Shown here one piece after another: positions 28,185-36,522 of a DNA stretch of 64,000 nt. The notes beneath the pieces are model-generated. The model saw only the letters and a program-made list of their open reading frames with translations. It made no database searches and was not told the DNA's origin. A program made the position numbers and the translations under genes. Source of the stretch: Bacteroidaceae bacterium (GTDB taxonomy: Bacteria > Bacteroidota > Bacteroidia > Bacteroidales > Bacteroidaceae). The stretch is taken from NCBI GenBank assembly GCA_024699495.1, contig JAILPK010000011.1, forward strand, positions 1 to 64,000, in the 5' to 3' direction. Within the stretch, counting starts at the first letter, position 1. Each line of letters starts with the position of its first letter.

Positions 28185-29474
28185 CTACATTCTGATGGTC
28201 TGCTCTCTGTCCGGTCCGACGGACACAATTGTGATAGGCGTTGCCAGTTCGCTTTCGAGGAAGGCGATGTAATCCTTGAAAGTCTGCGGGAACTCCTCTT
28301 TGGAAGTCATAGAAGACAGGTTCTGGTCCCAGCCAGGGAGGTCGCGATAGACGGGTTCCCAACCCTCGGTGTCAAACGGCATGTCGGTGACGCGTTCGCC
28401 GTCCTTCTCATAGGCGATGCAGGCCCGAATGGTCTTGAAGCCGTCGAGCACATCCCCCTTCATCATAATCAACTGAGTGACGCCGTTGATCATGATTGCA
28501 TACTTGAGGGCAACGAGGTCAACCCATCCGCATCTGCGGTTGCGGCCAGTGACGGCCCCGTACTCATGTCCCACCTCGCGGATGAGGTCGCCCGTCTCGT
28601 CGAAGAGTTCCACCGGGAACGGGCCGGACCCGACGCGGGTGGAATAAGCTTTGAAAATCCCGAATATCTCTCCGATGCGGTTTGGGGCGACGCCGAGGCC
28701 TGTGCATACTCCGCCGGTGGTGGTGGAAGAGGAGGATACAAAGGGATATGTGCCATGGTCGATGTCCAACATAGTGCCCTGTGCCCCTTCGGCAAGGACA
28801 TTTTTTCCCTGCTCCAGCATGCGGTTTATCTCTGTGGCTGTGTCAGTGATCACGAACTGCCGGAGATAATCTATCCCCTGGAGCCAGCGCTTCTCTTCCT
28901 CTGTGATGTCGTAGTCGGTGTAATTCAGGTCGGCAAGGATCTGTTCGTGGCGGGCTTTCAGCGCAGCGTATTTAGCTTCGAACCCCTCCATGATGTCACC
29001 AACGCGCAGGCCGGTGCGACTGGCTTTCTCGCTGTAGGTGGGGCCTATGCCCTTGCCGGTGGTTCCCACTTTGTTTTTCCCTTTCGCGGCTTCGTATGCG
29101 CGGTCCAACACACGGTGTGTGGGCAGGATGAGATGGGCGCGGTTGCTTATGTGGAGCCGGCTGCGCAGGTCGTATCCGTTGGACTCCAGTTCGCGTGCTT
29201 CATCCATAAACAGGTCCGGTGCGATTACGCATCCGTTTCCGATGATGTTAAGTTTGCCCTCGTCAAAAATACCTGAAGGGATGCTTCGCAGGACGAACTT
29301 CTTTCCGTCGAAGATTATGGTGTGCCCTGCGTTCGGTCCGCCGGCAAAGCGGGCTACGACATCGTAGTGAGGTGTGAATACGTCAACGACTTTTCCCTTG
29401 CCCTCGTCTCCGAAGACGATTCCGAGCAGAGCATCCACCTGCCCTCTGTGTGTCTTATTAGCTGTAGAATTCAT
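28185..29474 (-). CDS. purA: Adenylosuccinate synthetase
   Basis: VDALLGIVFGDEGKGKVVDVFTPHYDVVARFAGGPNAGHTI, GTTGKGIGPTYSEKASR, GAQGTMLDIDHGTYPFVSSS. Confidence 0.98.
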   Translation of the reverse strand: MNSTANKTHRGQVDALLGIVFGDEGKGKVVDVFTPHYDVVARFAGGPNAGHTIIFDGKKFVLRSIPSGIFDEGKLNIIGNGCVIAPDLFMDEARELESNGYDLRSRLHISNRAHLILPTHRVLDRAYEAAKGKNKVGTTGKGIGPTYSEKASRTGLRVGDIMEGFEAKYAALKARHEQILADLNYTDYDITEEEKRWLQGIDYLRQFVITDTATEINRMLEQGKNVLAEGAQGTMLDIDHGTYPFVSSSSTTTGGVCTGLGVAPNRIGEIFGIFKAYSTRVGSGPFPVELFDETGDLIREVGHEYGAVTGRNRRCGWVDLVALKYAIMINGVTQLIMMKGDVLDGFKTIRACIAYEKDGERVTDMPFDTEGWEPVYRDLPGWDQNLSSMTSKEEFPQTFKDYIAFLESELATPITIVSVGPDREQTIRM

Positions 29475-29476
29475 TT

Positions 29477-29977
29477 TTATGTATGTTTTTGATTTTTTTG
29501 TTTTATGGAAGGCCTCTTCTTATAGCGCAGACTGCGTTGACATTTGGAGCAAAAGCCGTAAATATAAGCTATGCGGTGGGTCGTCGTGAAGCGCGGTGTT
29601 CGGGTCTGCTCGAAGACATTCAGGAGTTCTTTGTTTTTCAGTTGGGATATATTGCCGCATTTGCCGCATACGAGATAGACACGCGGATACGGGTCGATGA
29701 TGCGCTCAAAGAGAGCCGATGCGGAGTTGTAGGGATGGCGCATCAGAAGGTTGGCCTCAACGAGCAGACGGGTTGTGGCATATACAGTGGCGATGCTTAC
29801 GGGGAATCTCTTCTTTTCCATAATCTCCCTGAGCTGCTCGGCGGTGAATGTCCCCTCGGTCTCATATATGGCTTCGAGGATGGCAAACCGCTCGGGCGTA
29901 TGTCTGAGTTTGCGGGCTTTCAGGTATGCCTGCAGTCTCTCGGCAACTATTTCCTGGAGATTATTCTGCTCGCTCAT
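29477..29977 (-). CDS. Fur-family transcriptional regulator
   Basis: RHTPERFAILEAIYETEGTFTAEQLREIM..FPVSIATVYATTRLLVEANLL; CGKCG and CSKC zinc sites. Confidence 0.9.
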   Translation of the reverse strand: MSEQNNLQEIVAERLQAYLKARKLRHTPERFAILEAIYETEGTFTAEQLREIMEKKRFPVSIATVYATTRLLVEANLLMRHPYNSASALFERIIDPYPRVYLVCGKCGNISQLKNKELLNVFEQTRTPRFTTTHRIAYIYGFCSKCQRSLRYKKRPSIKQKNQKHT

Positions 29978-30561
29978 TTGAAGATATATTCGGGGTTATA
30001 AGCCAGAAGGGCATTCTGAACAGCCTTTTGCAAAGGGGTAAAGGGCGATTTCAGCGAGGCTTCGGCCTGGTCGAGAAATTCAGCTTCGGCATCAGGTGAC
30101 AGTTGCATCCCCTGTCTGAGCAGACGGGTTATAAGCAGGAATCCGAGTAACTGCGGAATCGGTTCGTCTGCAGCCATCCACACAAAAGCTTTGTCTGAAG
30201 CGTAAGAGGTGCGGCATAGAAGATTGGCAACGAGATAACCCGCCAGTTCTGCCTGCGACGGTTTTATGCTCTCAGCCCACAAATCAGCCAGCTCGGGGAA
30301 GAAATCCTCCACGGGCATGAGCAGGGTGGCGAGGATTCGGCTCTCACGCACATTCTCCTGCCAAAGGGCCTGCGCCAGATGGCGGTCGGGGGTAAATTCC
30401 GCGGCTATCGACTGCAGTCGCGGATATTCCACTCCGAAGACCAGATGATAGTCCATTCCGCTCTCGCGGATGCGGGCGGCTGTTACTCCGTTCATCGCGG
30501 AGCGCAAGTCGGCTTTGATGGCCGAAAGCTGTTGGCTGATTGCCGGCAATTGAGTGGACAT
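29974..30561 (-). CDS. AlkD-like DNA alkylation repair / HEAT-repeat protein
   Basis: SGMDYHLVFGVEYPRLQSIAAEFTPDRHLAQALWQENVRESRILATLLMPVEDF, AlkD-like alpha-helical repeats; overlaps fur by 4 bp. Confidence 0.6.
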   Translation of the reverse strand: MSTQLPAISQQLSAIKADLRSAMNGVTAARIRESGMDYHLVFGVEYPRLQSIAAEFTPDRHLAQALWQENVRESRILATLLMPVEDFFPELADLWAESIKPSQAELAGYLVANLLCRTSYASDKAFVWMAADEPIPQLLGFLLITRLLRQGMQLSPDAEAEFLDQAEASLKSPFTPLQKAVQNALLAYNPEYIFK

Positions 30562-30775
30562 TTCGTTTCTTGTTTATATTACTAAGGCTTTGCCTACTTA
30601 TCGGCCTTGCGGCCTAAATATCGCTTCGCTATTTAACGCTTGGTGAGCCGGAGGCTTAGGTGGCCGAAGGGCTTCGCTTAGAGTTTACGGCTTACAGGTT
30701 GGCTGACGGCAAGCGGCCGAAGTCTGACGACTAAAGACTGACGACTAAAGACTTCTTTTGTGAAAGACTTTATTT

Positions 30776-32833
30776 CTAATCATTGACAAGCGGCAGGAAG
30801 CTGTAGTCACGGCTGTAGCGGAGCATCTGCTGGTCATAGTGCTCTCCGTAGGATACACGCACGTCAGTAATCTCTCCGTCGCTGTCTGTCACAGCCTCAT
30901 ATCTTGGATTGATAAAACCCTTGTATGGGGCAATATTCAGTGCTTTATATCGTTCCAGCACCTCTCTGTGGAGCGTGGAATCTACCTTTACGCCAAAGGT
31001 CTCCACAAGGCGGCGGGCTGCATCAAAGTCTCCCTCGCTCTTGATTCGCTGCACCTCTGCCAGCAGGGAACCGAAGAGATTTCGTAATGCAGGGTAGTCG
31101 TTGATTTGCACGAATGTCTTGCCGTCGCGTTTCACGAGAGCAACCACATCCGAACCACCGGCGCCTTTCCCGCGCCCGTTTTCCAGCACCCAGTGGGAGA
31201 TGAAAGAGCGGTTGCGCATGTGGGCCTCCTCAATGTCTTTCCCCGGCTCGATGCGCACGAGCTGGGTCATCAGACCATTCATCAGATAAGTGTAGAACTG
31301 GCTCTTGTAAGCATCGGCAGAGGGGGTGAGTCCCAACTCAACCAACTTCGGGTCGGCCAGATAGTAGAGGGCAAAGAGGTCTGCGCGCCCCTCCTCGATG
31401 GTGCTCCCATAGGCTTTCAGAGAGTCTGCATCGACTCCGGGAAGCAGTTTTCCGCTTCCGTGTCCGAGGCATTCATGGAGGTCGGTGTGCAGGTCGTCGC
31501 AATAATCCCCGTAGTCGTCTATAAGTTTTTGAGTAGAAGCATCAATTACGAACTCGGCTTGAAAACCATTTCCGTGGGCGGCTTTGTTGTATGCATCAGT
31601 AAGGTTCCCGATGGTGACGCTTTTTGAACCGTGCTCGGCCCGCACCCAGTTGCTGTTGGGCAGGTTGATGCCGATAGCTGTGCTTGGGTAGAGGTCTCCG
31701 CCGAGAATCGCGGCCACAATGACCTTGGCTGAGATGCCTTTTACGCGGTCTTTCCTGAAACGGGCATCCACAGGCGAATGGTCTTCAAACCACTGCGCGT
31801 TGGAACTCAGTTTGTTGGTGCGCTCTGTGGCCTTCTTGTCTTTGAAGTTCGCTATGGCCTCCCACGAGGCTTTCATCCCGAGGGGATCTCCGTAGCTCTC
31901 AGTGAAGTAATTGGTGAAGTCGATGTCGTCCCCGGTGTTGGCGACCCATAGAATAGAGTATTCGTCAAAGGCTTTCAGGTCGCCGGTGCGATAGACATCG
32001 ATGAGTTTTTCTATTACGGCCTGCTGCTTGTCGCTCTCAGCCACGTCGCGCGCTTTCTGCAACCAGAAGACAATCCGGTCTATGGCTTGCCCATATAGCC
32101 CGCCGCAGCGCCACACGCGCTCGCGAATCTTGCCCTGTTCCTTTACCAGGCGGCTGTTCATTCCGAACATGACGGGGCGTTGGGGGTCTGGGGCGGCGTT
32201 TTTCATCTTGGAGTAGAATTCTTCTGCTTCGGCCTGGCTGACGCCCTCGCCATAGTAGTTTTCGGCGCTTGTCAGAATGAGGTCTTCTCCATCTGCCTGG
32301 TTTACGCGTTTGGGCATAACGGCAGGATTGAAAATCACAGGGAATAGTTCGGCGCAGAGAGCGTCTGATGTCTGTCCGTCGGCCCATGTCAGCAGGCTTA
32401 AATCTGACTGCCTGACGGCCTCGCGCAGGAACTGCTCGCTGAATTCAGGCTGAAATTTGTCGCTGCCGTAGTGATGATGGATGCCGTTGCTGAACCAGAC
32501 CCGTTTCAGATATGTCACAAATGCTTGCCACTCAGCTGTTGAGCGGTCTCCCCGGTAGGATGTATATATCCCTTCGAGTAGGTGGCGTATGCGCAGGTTA
32601 TAGCGCCCGTTCTGGTCCCAGAGAATATCCCGTCCGCACAGGGCGGCCTCGCTGAGGTAATAGATGAGTTTCTTTTGTCTCAGGGTCAACTGTTCGAAGC
32701 CCGTGACCTGATAGCGCAGCATCTGCAGGTCTGCAAACCGCTCGTCGCTATATGAAAAAGTTTCGGCTACTGCCTTGTGGGCAGCAGCCGCAGTAAATAC
32801 TGTCATGAATAGAATAATCCGTTTGAGGAACAT
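30776..32833 (-). CDS. Dipeptidyl peptidase III family metallopeptidase (M49)
   Basis: Zinc motif HECLGHGSGK and EEGRADLFALYYL. Confidence 0.93.
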   Translation of the reverse strand: MFLKRIILFMTVFTAAAAHKAVAETFSYSDERFADLQMLRYQVTGFEQLTLRQKKLIYYLSEAALCGRDILWDQNGRYNLRIRHLLEGIYTSYRGDRSTAEWQAFVTYLKRVWFSNGIHHHYGSDKFQPEFSEQFLREAVRQSDLSLLTWADGQTSDALCAELFPVIFNPAVMPKRVNQADGEDLILTSAENYYGEGVSQAEAEEFYSKMKNAAPDPQRPVMFGMNSRLVKEQGKIRERVWRCGGLYGQAIDRIVFWLQKARDVAESDKQQAVIEKLIDVYRTGDLKAFDEYSILWVANTGDDIDFTNYFTESYGDPLGMKASWEAIANFKDKKATERTNKLSSNAQWFEDHSPVDARFRKDRVKGISAKVIVAAILGGDLYPSTAIGINLPNSNWVRAEHGSKSVTIGNLTDAYNKAAHGNGFQAEFVIDASTQKLIDDYGDYCDDLHTDLHECLGHGSGKLLPGVDADSLKAYGSTIEEGRADLFALYYLADPKLVELGLTPSADAYKSQFYTYLMNGLMTQLVRIEPGKDIEEAHMRNRSFISHWVLENGRGKGAGGSDVVALVKRDGKTFVQINDYPALRNLFGSLLAEVQRIKSEGDFDAARRLVETFGVKVDSTLHREVLERYKALNIAPYKGFINPRYEAVTDSDGEITDVRVSYGEHYDQQMLRYSRDYSFLPLVND

Positions 32834-32837
32834 TATC

Positions 32838-33341
32838 TCATGCTTTAGTAGCCTTTTGCTCTTTAGGCTCTTTGGAAGTTGCCTTCATCTTCTCGAAGAA
32901 AACCTGTTGGTATTCTCTCGGTGTCTGTTTTTGGATGTGGTAGAAAGAAGAGTAAAACGACTGCCTGTTGGAGAAGCCTACAGCCGATGCAACTTCCCCC
33001 ATGGTGAGGTTGCGGTTGCGCCGGTCGGTGAGCATATACATCGCATCGCGGATGCGATAGCCGTTGACCAGTTCCGAGTAGTTCATCTGAAAACGCAGAT
33101 TTACTGTGGCGCTGATGTAGCGGGTGTTCGTTCCTATTTCGTTTGCAAGCTGTTTTGCAGAATAGTTCGGGTCACGGTATTTCTTTTCTACGATCATCTT
33201 TTTTAAGATCTGCTCGTATATTTCGTCCATAACCTCGGGCTTTACCAAAGTGCGATAGGCAGCTACCTTATCCTTCTTCTGATGATAATTATACTTTTCC
33301 ATAATGCTGTGAATATATTTGAGGAATGATTGCTTGTGCAA
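32838..33341 (-). CDS. AraC-type helix-turn-helix regulator (short, DNA-binding domain only)
   Basis: SAKQLANEIGTNTRYISATVNLRFQMNYSELVNGYRIRDAMYML..MGEVASAVGFSNRQSFYSSFYHIQKQTPREYQ. Confidence 0.88.
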   Translation of the reverse strand: MHKQSFLKYIHSIMEKYNYHQKKDKVAAYRTLVKPEVMDEIYEQILKKMIVEKKYRDPNYSAKQLANEIGTNTRYISATVNLRFQMNYSELVNGYRIRDAMYMLTDRRNRNLTMGEVASAVGFSNRQSFYSSFYHIQKQTPREYQQVFFEKMKATSKEPKEQKATKA

Positions 33342-33612
33342 TTAAGTGGCGCAAAGATATGAAAAAGTAGTGAATTATAATGTCGCTCTTGTCTGCTTTT
33401 TTGATATTTTTTGATTATTTAAGTTTTTAACTTACTTTTTGGGCTTTTTGAGGGGATTTTACCACGCTAATCCTCTCTCCTGTGGGCGGGGGATGAGGTA
33501 CAAGAATGCAGTGAAAGAAGATGGAAGATGGTGGCCGCAGAGCGGCGTTTACATCTTACGGCTTTCTGCTTTGCTGCTCGCTGTGCGAGAGCGGCCTTAG
33601 GGAAATAAAAAT

Positions 33613-33638
33613 CGGCCGCCCTCTAAGCGGGGCGACCG
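33613..33638 (-). terminator. Terminator of the SbcC-like gene
   Basis: Minus strand: cggtcgccc-cgcttaga-gggcggccg followed by atttttattt. Confidence 0.7.
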
Positions 33639-33639
33639 G

Positions 33640-33664
33640 AAAAAACTCACGAACTTAAAAACTC
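33640..33664 (-). repeat. Short octamer-phase word array starting in the TAG stop
   Basis: Minus strand: agttgagt ttttaagt tcgtgagt directly after/within TAG. Confidence 0.6.
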
Positions 33665-36332
33665 AACTAGTAGCCTTCTGATGCGCATTTAACAATTCGT
33701 CGTAGTGGGCTATCTGCATCAAAATGTCGCGACGCTGGAGTTCCAGTTCTGCCAGTTGGGAACGCAGGGAATCCTGCTCTGCGCTACCGTCGTCTGCCAC
33801 TGGCTGCATTCCTTCAGCCTGAAGGGCAATGATCTCTGCGCGCAGGTCGTCCACACGAGCCTGAGTCAGCGCATGCTCCAGAGATATAGAGCGGATTTGT
33901 CTGCGCAGTTCGCCCCACTCTTTGCCGTCGGCAAGCAGACGTTCCAGTTCGCCCATTTGAACTGGCGGGTTGTTGGCGTTGTAGCTATGCATCCACACGT
34001 CAAGCCTCTGCTGTTCGGAGGCCGCATCGGACTCGGCACGGTGGATCTGATACTCGGTAAAAGCGAATTGGGCCCTTGCGTCAGAAAGAGCGGCAAGGCA
34101 TAACTTGTAGTCATCAGCAGCCTTGCGGTATGTCTCATGCTGTGTCTTAATTGCGTCGTAAGAAAGCTGGAGGGGGATGTGTCCGTCGCCTCCGTCAAAC
34201 AGCTTCTTGGCAGCGTCTTCCCATTTGGAGACCTGCTCGTCGGCCTTCCGCCAAAACGTCCTCGTGTCGGCAATACTTGCCGAGGTGGAGGCTATGGTCC
34301 GCTTGAGTATCTCGATGGCAGTCTTGACGCGCGCCAGTTCGGCTTCGTATTTTGAAATCTCAGCATTTACAGTGTGCCATTTATTAACCATTTCGGCTAT
34401 GCGCAGTTTGACCCCCTCAGATGAGTCTTTCCACATGCGCAGTAAATCGGGGATGGTAAGTTGCTTGTCTATGGCCTCGTATCTGTGTCTGAAGTTCTGG
34501 GTGGCTGACGAGAGGCTGCTGTTTAGGCGTTCCACCTGTCTTGCCATAACCTGGCAGGCAGTGTTTACCTCGTTTAAGCGTACGGCCAGGTCGTTGGCTT
34601 CCATCTGGCTTTTTTGTATGTCGTCTCCGAGCCTGCTTATGGTATCCATGTGGAAGTTGAACATGTCCAGCTCCTTCTGTGCGGTCTCTTCATCTACGGC
34701 AGTTTTTTCTATCAGTTGCCTGATCATTGACGTGCGTGCCTCGCGGTTGGTTGTAGGCGAACATTCGTTGAGCGAACGGTCGAGCTGACTGAACGTTGCC
34801 CACTCGTCCGTATCTTTGTTCTGACGTTCACGCAGCATGTCAATATTGCCAGATTCTGTTTGAATTTTTCCTCGGACCGATGTCAGTTGCATCTGTAAGT
34901 CCTGAAGGCGCCTCGTTTTTGCTTCCACTTCAGAGGTGAGCATCTCGCAGTCGGCCCTCATCGATGCAATAAGAGCATTCTGCTGTGTCACGGTCTCGCT
35001 ATGCCATGGGTGGTGTGTGGCTCCGCATACGGGGCATGGGCTTGCCTCCTTGAGATCCTGGCGCATGGAGACGACATTCTGGCTTTTGGAGAGAGTCCAA
35101 TGGTAAGTCTTGTCTTCCGACTGGCTCCTCAGCATTCTTACCTCCGCGGCGAGGGAGTCTATAGTCTTGTTCAGGTGCTCAGCTTCCAGACGCAGCTGTG
35201 CAATCAGATGCTCTTTGGTCTCTATCTGTTCGTATCCGGCTGCAATCGTTTTCCATAGCGAGAGTCCGGCTTTCAGCATCAGGTGTCTGCTGCGCAGCTC
35301 CATGACTCGCTGCTGCAGCGAGTAGTTATTCAATCCGGCTATGCTGCGGCGGTGGGCATTGATTTCCTCGCGCATCGTCTGCATGTTGGCTTCTATGTTC
35401 TGACTCTCGGTGAAGAGGCGGCTCAGTTGTTCGTTGCGCTCGTTCTGGCTGAGCGAGGCCTGGTGCAGTTGCTGCTGTAAGTTGTCACGCAGTTGCATGG
35501 AGACAAGCAACTCATCCAGTTGTATCTGAAGAGAGTCACCGTGGTCAAGCATTTCCTGATGGGCTGCGAGCATCTGCTGCTCTTTGCACAGGGCATCGAG
35601 ATGTTCCTGCAGCGATGCCTGGGTAGCCTCGTATTCCTTAAGCTCCTTGGTCAGGGAACTGAGATATTCCTCCTCGGAAGCGCTCAACCCCGAGAAGTCT
35701 TTCTCATAAGTCTGCAATGTGGAAATAGAGGCGTGGAGACGTTCGCTTTCGCTCAACGAGAGGGCCGTCTGCATCATGACCTCCTGCAGTTCTATCTCTT
35801 TCTGCTTTTCTATATTCAGCACTCTCTCAGCCTCGTCGGCATGCCGTTTGGCGTTCTCTATTTCTACCGACAGGCGGCTTTGCTCTGTGCGGGCGCTGTT
35901 TATGGTTCGGGTGAGCATCTGCAGGCGCTGAAAACGTCCGCTTATAGCCTCGAAGGTCTCAAAACGCTCCAGTTCGTGCTCTTCTGCGACAATACTCGCC
36001 TTGCGCTTGTTTACGTCGTACAGTTTCTGTGTCTGCTCGCGCAGTTCGGTGTTTATCCGGACAAAGCGGTGTAGCTTCTCCTGCTGCTCGTGGATGTGTG
36101 AAATCTGATCTTCGATATTTGTCAAATGGGTGGTGCTGAGTCGGCGCCCCTCCTGAGTCTTCATCAGCGTATCGTCATCAAGAACATGTTCCAGGCGGGT
36201 TGCGCGTTGGACTTCCAGACGAGACATGCTTCGCAACCAACTGCGCACTTCATCGGGCAACGGCGTCCCATATCTGCTCATCCACCATTGCTTTGTGGCC
36301 TCTTCGGCATTTTCAATCTCTACAAAAGGCAT
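33663..36332 (-). CDS. SbcC/Rad50-like coiled-coil zinc-hook protein lacking recognisable ATPase head halves
   Basis: 889 aa, mostly coiled coil; LKEASPCPVCGATHHPW zinc hook at residues 433-436, the exact middle. No Walker A in the N-terminus and no LSGGE/Walker B in the C-terminus. Confidence 0.7.
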   Translation of the reverse strand: MPFVEIENAEEATKQWWMSRYGTPLPDEVRSWLRSMSRLEVQRATRLEHVLDDDTLMKTQEGRRLSTTHLTNIEDQISHIHEQQEKLHRFVRINTELREQTQKLYDVNKRKASIVAEEHELERFETFEAISGRFQRLQMLTRTINSARTEQSRLSVEIENAKRHADEAERVLNIEKQKEIELQEVMMQTALSLSESERLHASISTLQTYEKDFSGLSASEEEYLSSLTKELKEYEATQASLQEHLDALCKEQQMLAAHQEMLDHGDSLQIQLDELLVSMQLRDNLQQQLHQASLSQNERNEQLSRLFTESQNIEANMQTMREEINAHRRSIAGLNNYSLQQRVMELRSRHLMLKAGLSLWKTIAAGYEQIETKEHLIAQLRLEAEHLNKTIDSLAAEVRMLRSQSEDKTYHWTLSKSQNVVSMRQDLKEASPCPVCGATHHPWHSETVTQQNALIASMRADCEMLTSEVEAKTRRLQDLQMQLTSVRGKIQTESGNIDMLRERQNKDTDEWATFSQLDRSLNECSPTTNREARTSMIRQLIEKTAVDEETAQKELDMFNFHMDTISRLGDDIQKSQMEANDLAVRLNEVNTACQVMARQVERLNSSLSSATQNFRHRYEAIDKQLTIPDLLRMWKDSSEGVKLRIAEMVNKWHTVNAEISKYEAELARVKTAIEILKRTIASTSASIADTRTFWRKADEQVSKWEDAAKKLFDGGDGHIPLQLSYDAIKTQHETYRKAADDYKLCLAALSDARAQFAFTEYQIHRAESDAASEQQRLDVWMHSYNANNPPVQMGELERLLADGKEWGELRRQIRSISLEHALTQARVDDLRAEIIALQAEGMQPVADDGSAEQDSLRSQLAELELQRRDILMQIAHYDELLNAHQKATS

Positions 36333-36424
36333 GATTTTCTGTTTTTGAGGCTGCAAAATTACATTAAAGGAAGGGCACAGGCAAAAAAAAAGGTGCAAAA
36401 GTTTTCTGTAATAACAGCTTTTTG

Positions 36425-36433
36425 TATATTTGC
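36425..36433 (+). promoter_or_regulatory. -7 element for the GH51 gene
   Basis: TATATTTGC (TAnnTTTG) about 90 bp upstream of the CDS. Confidence 0.5.
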
Positions 36434-36522
36434 ACCAACTTAGCAACTATTCGAAGCACAGCTTAGGCTGATTCAGTTATAAAAGCGGTCATAACAGATT
36501 CAACAAAATAAAATACGAAGCA

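Noticed and set aside
31430-31510. HECLGH in DPP III as an unusual catalytic motif
   Set aside because: HECLGH fits the HExxGH motif of family M49 and, as far as I recall, Bacteroides DPP III also carries a Cys in this motif, so it is not novel.
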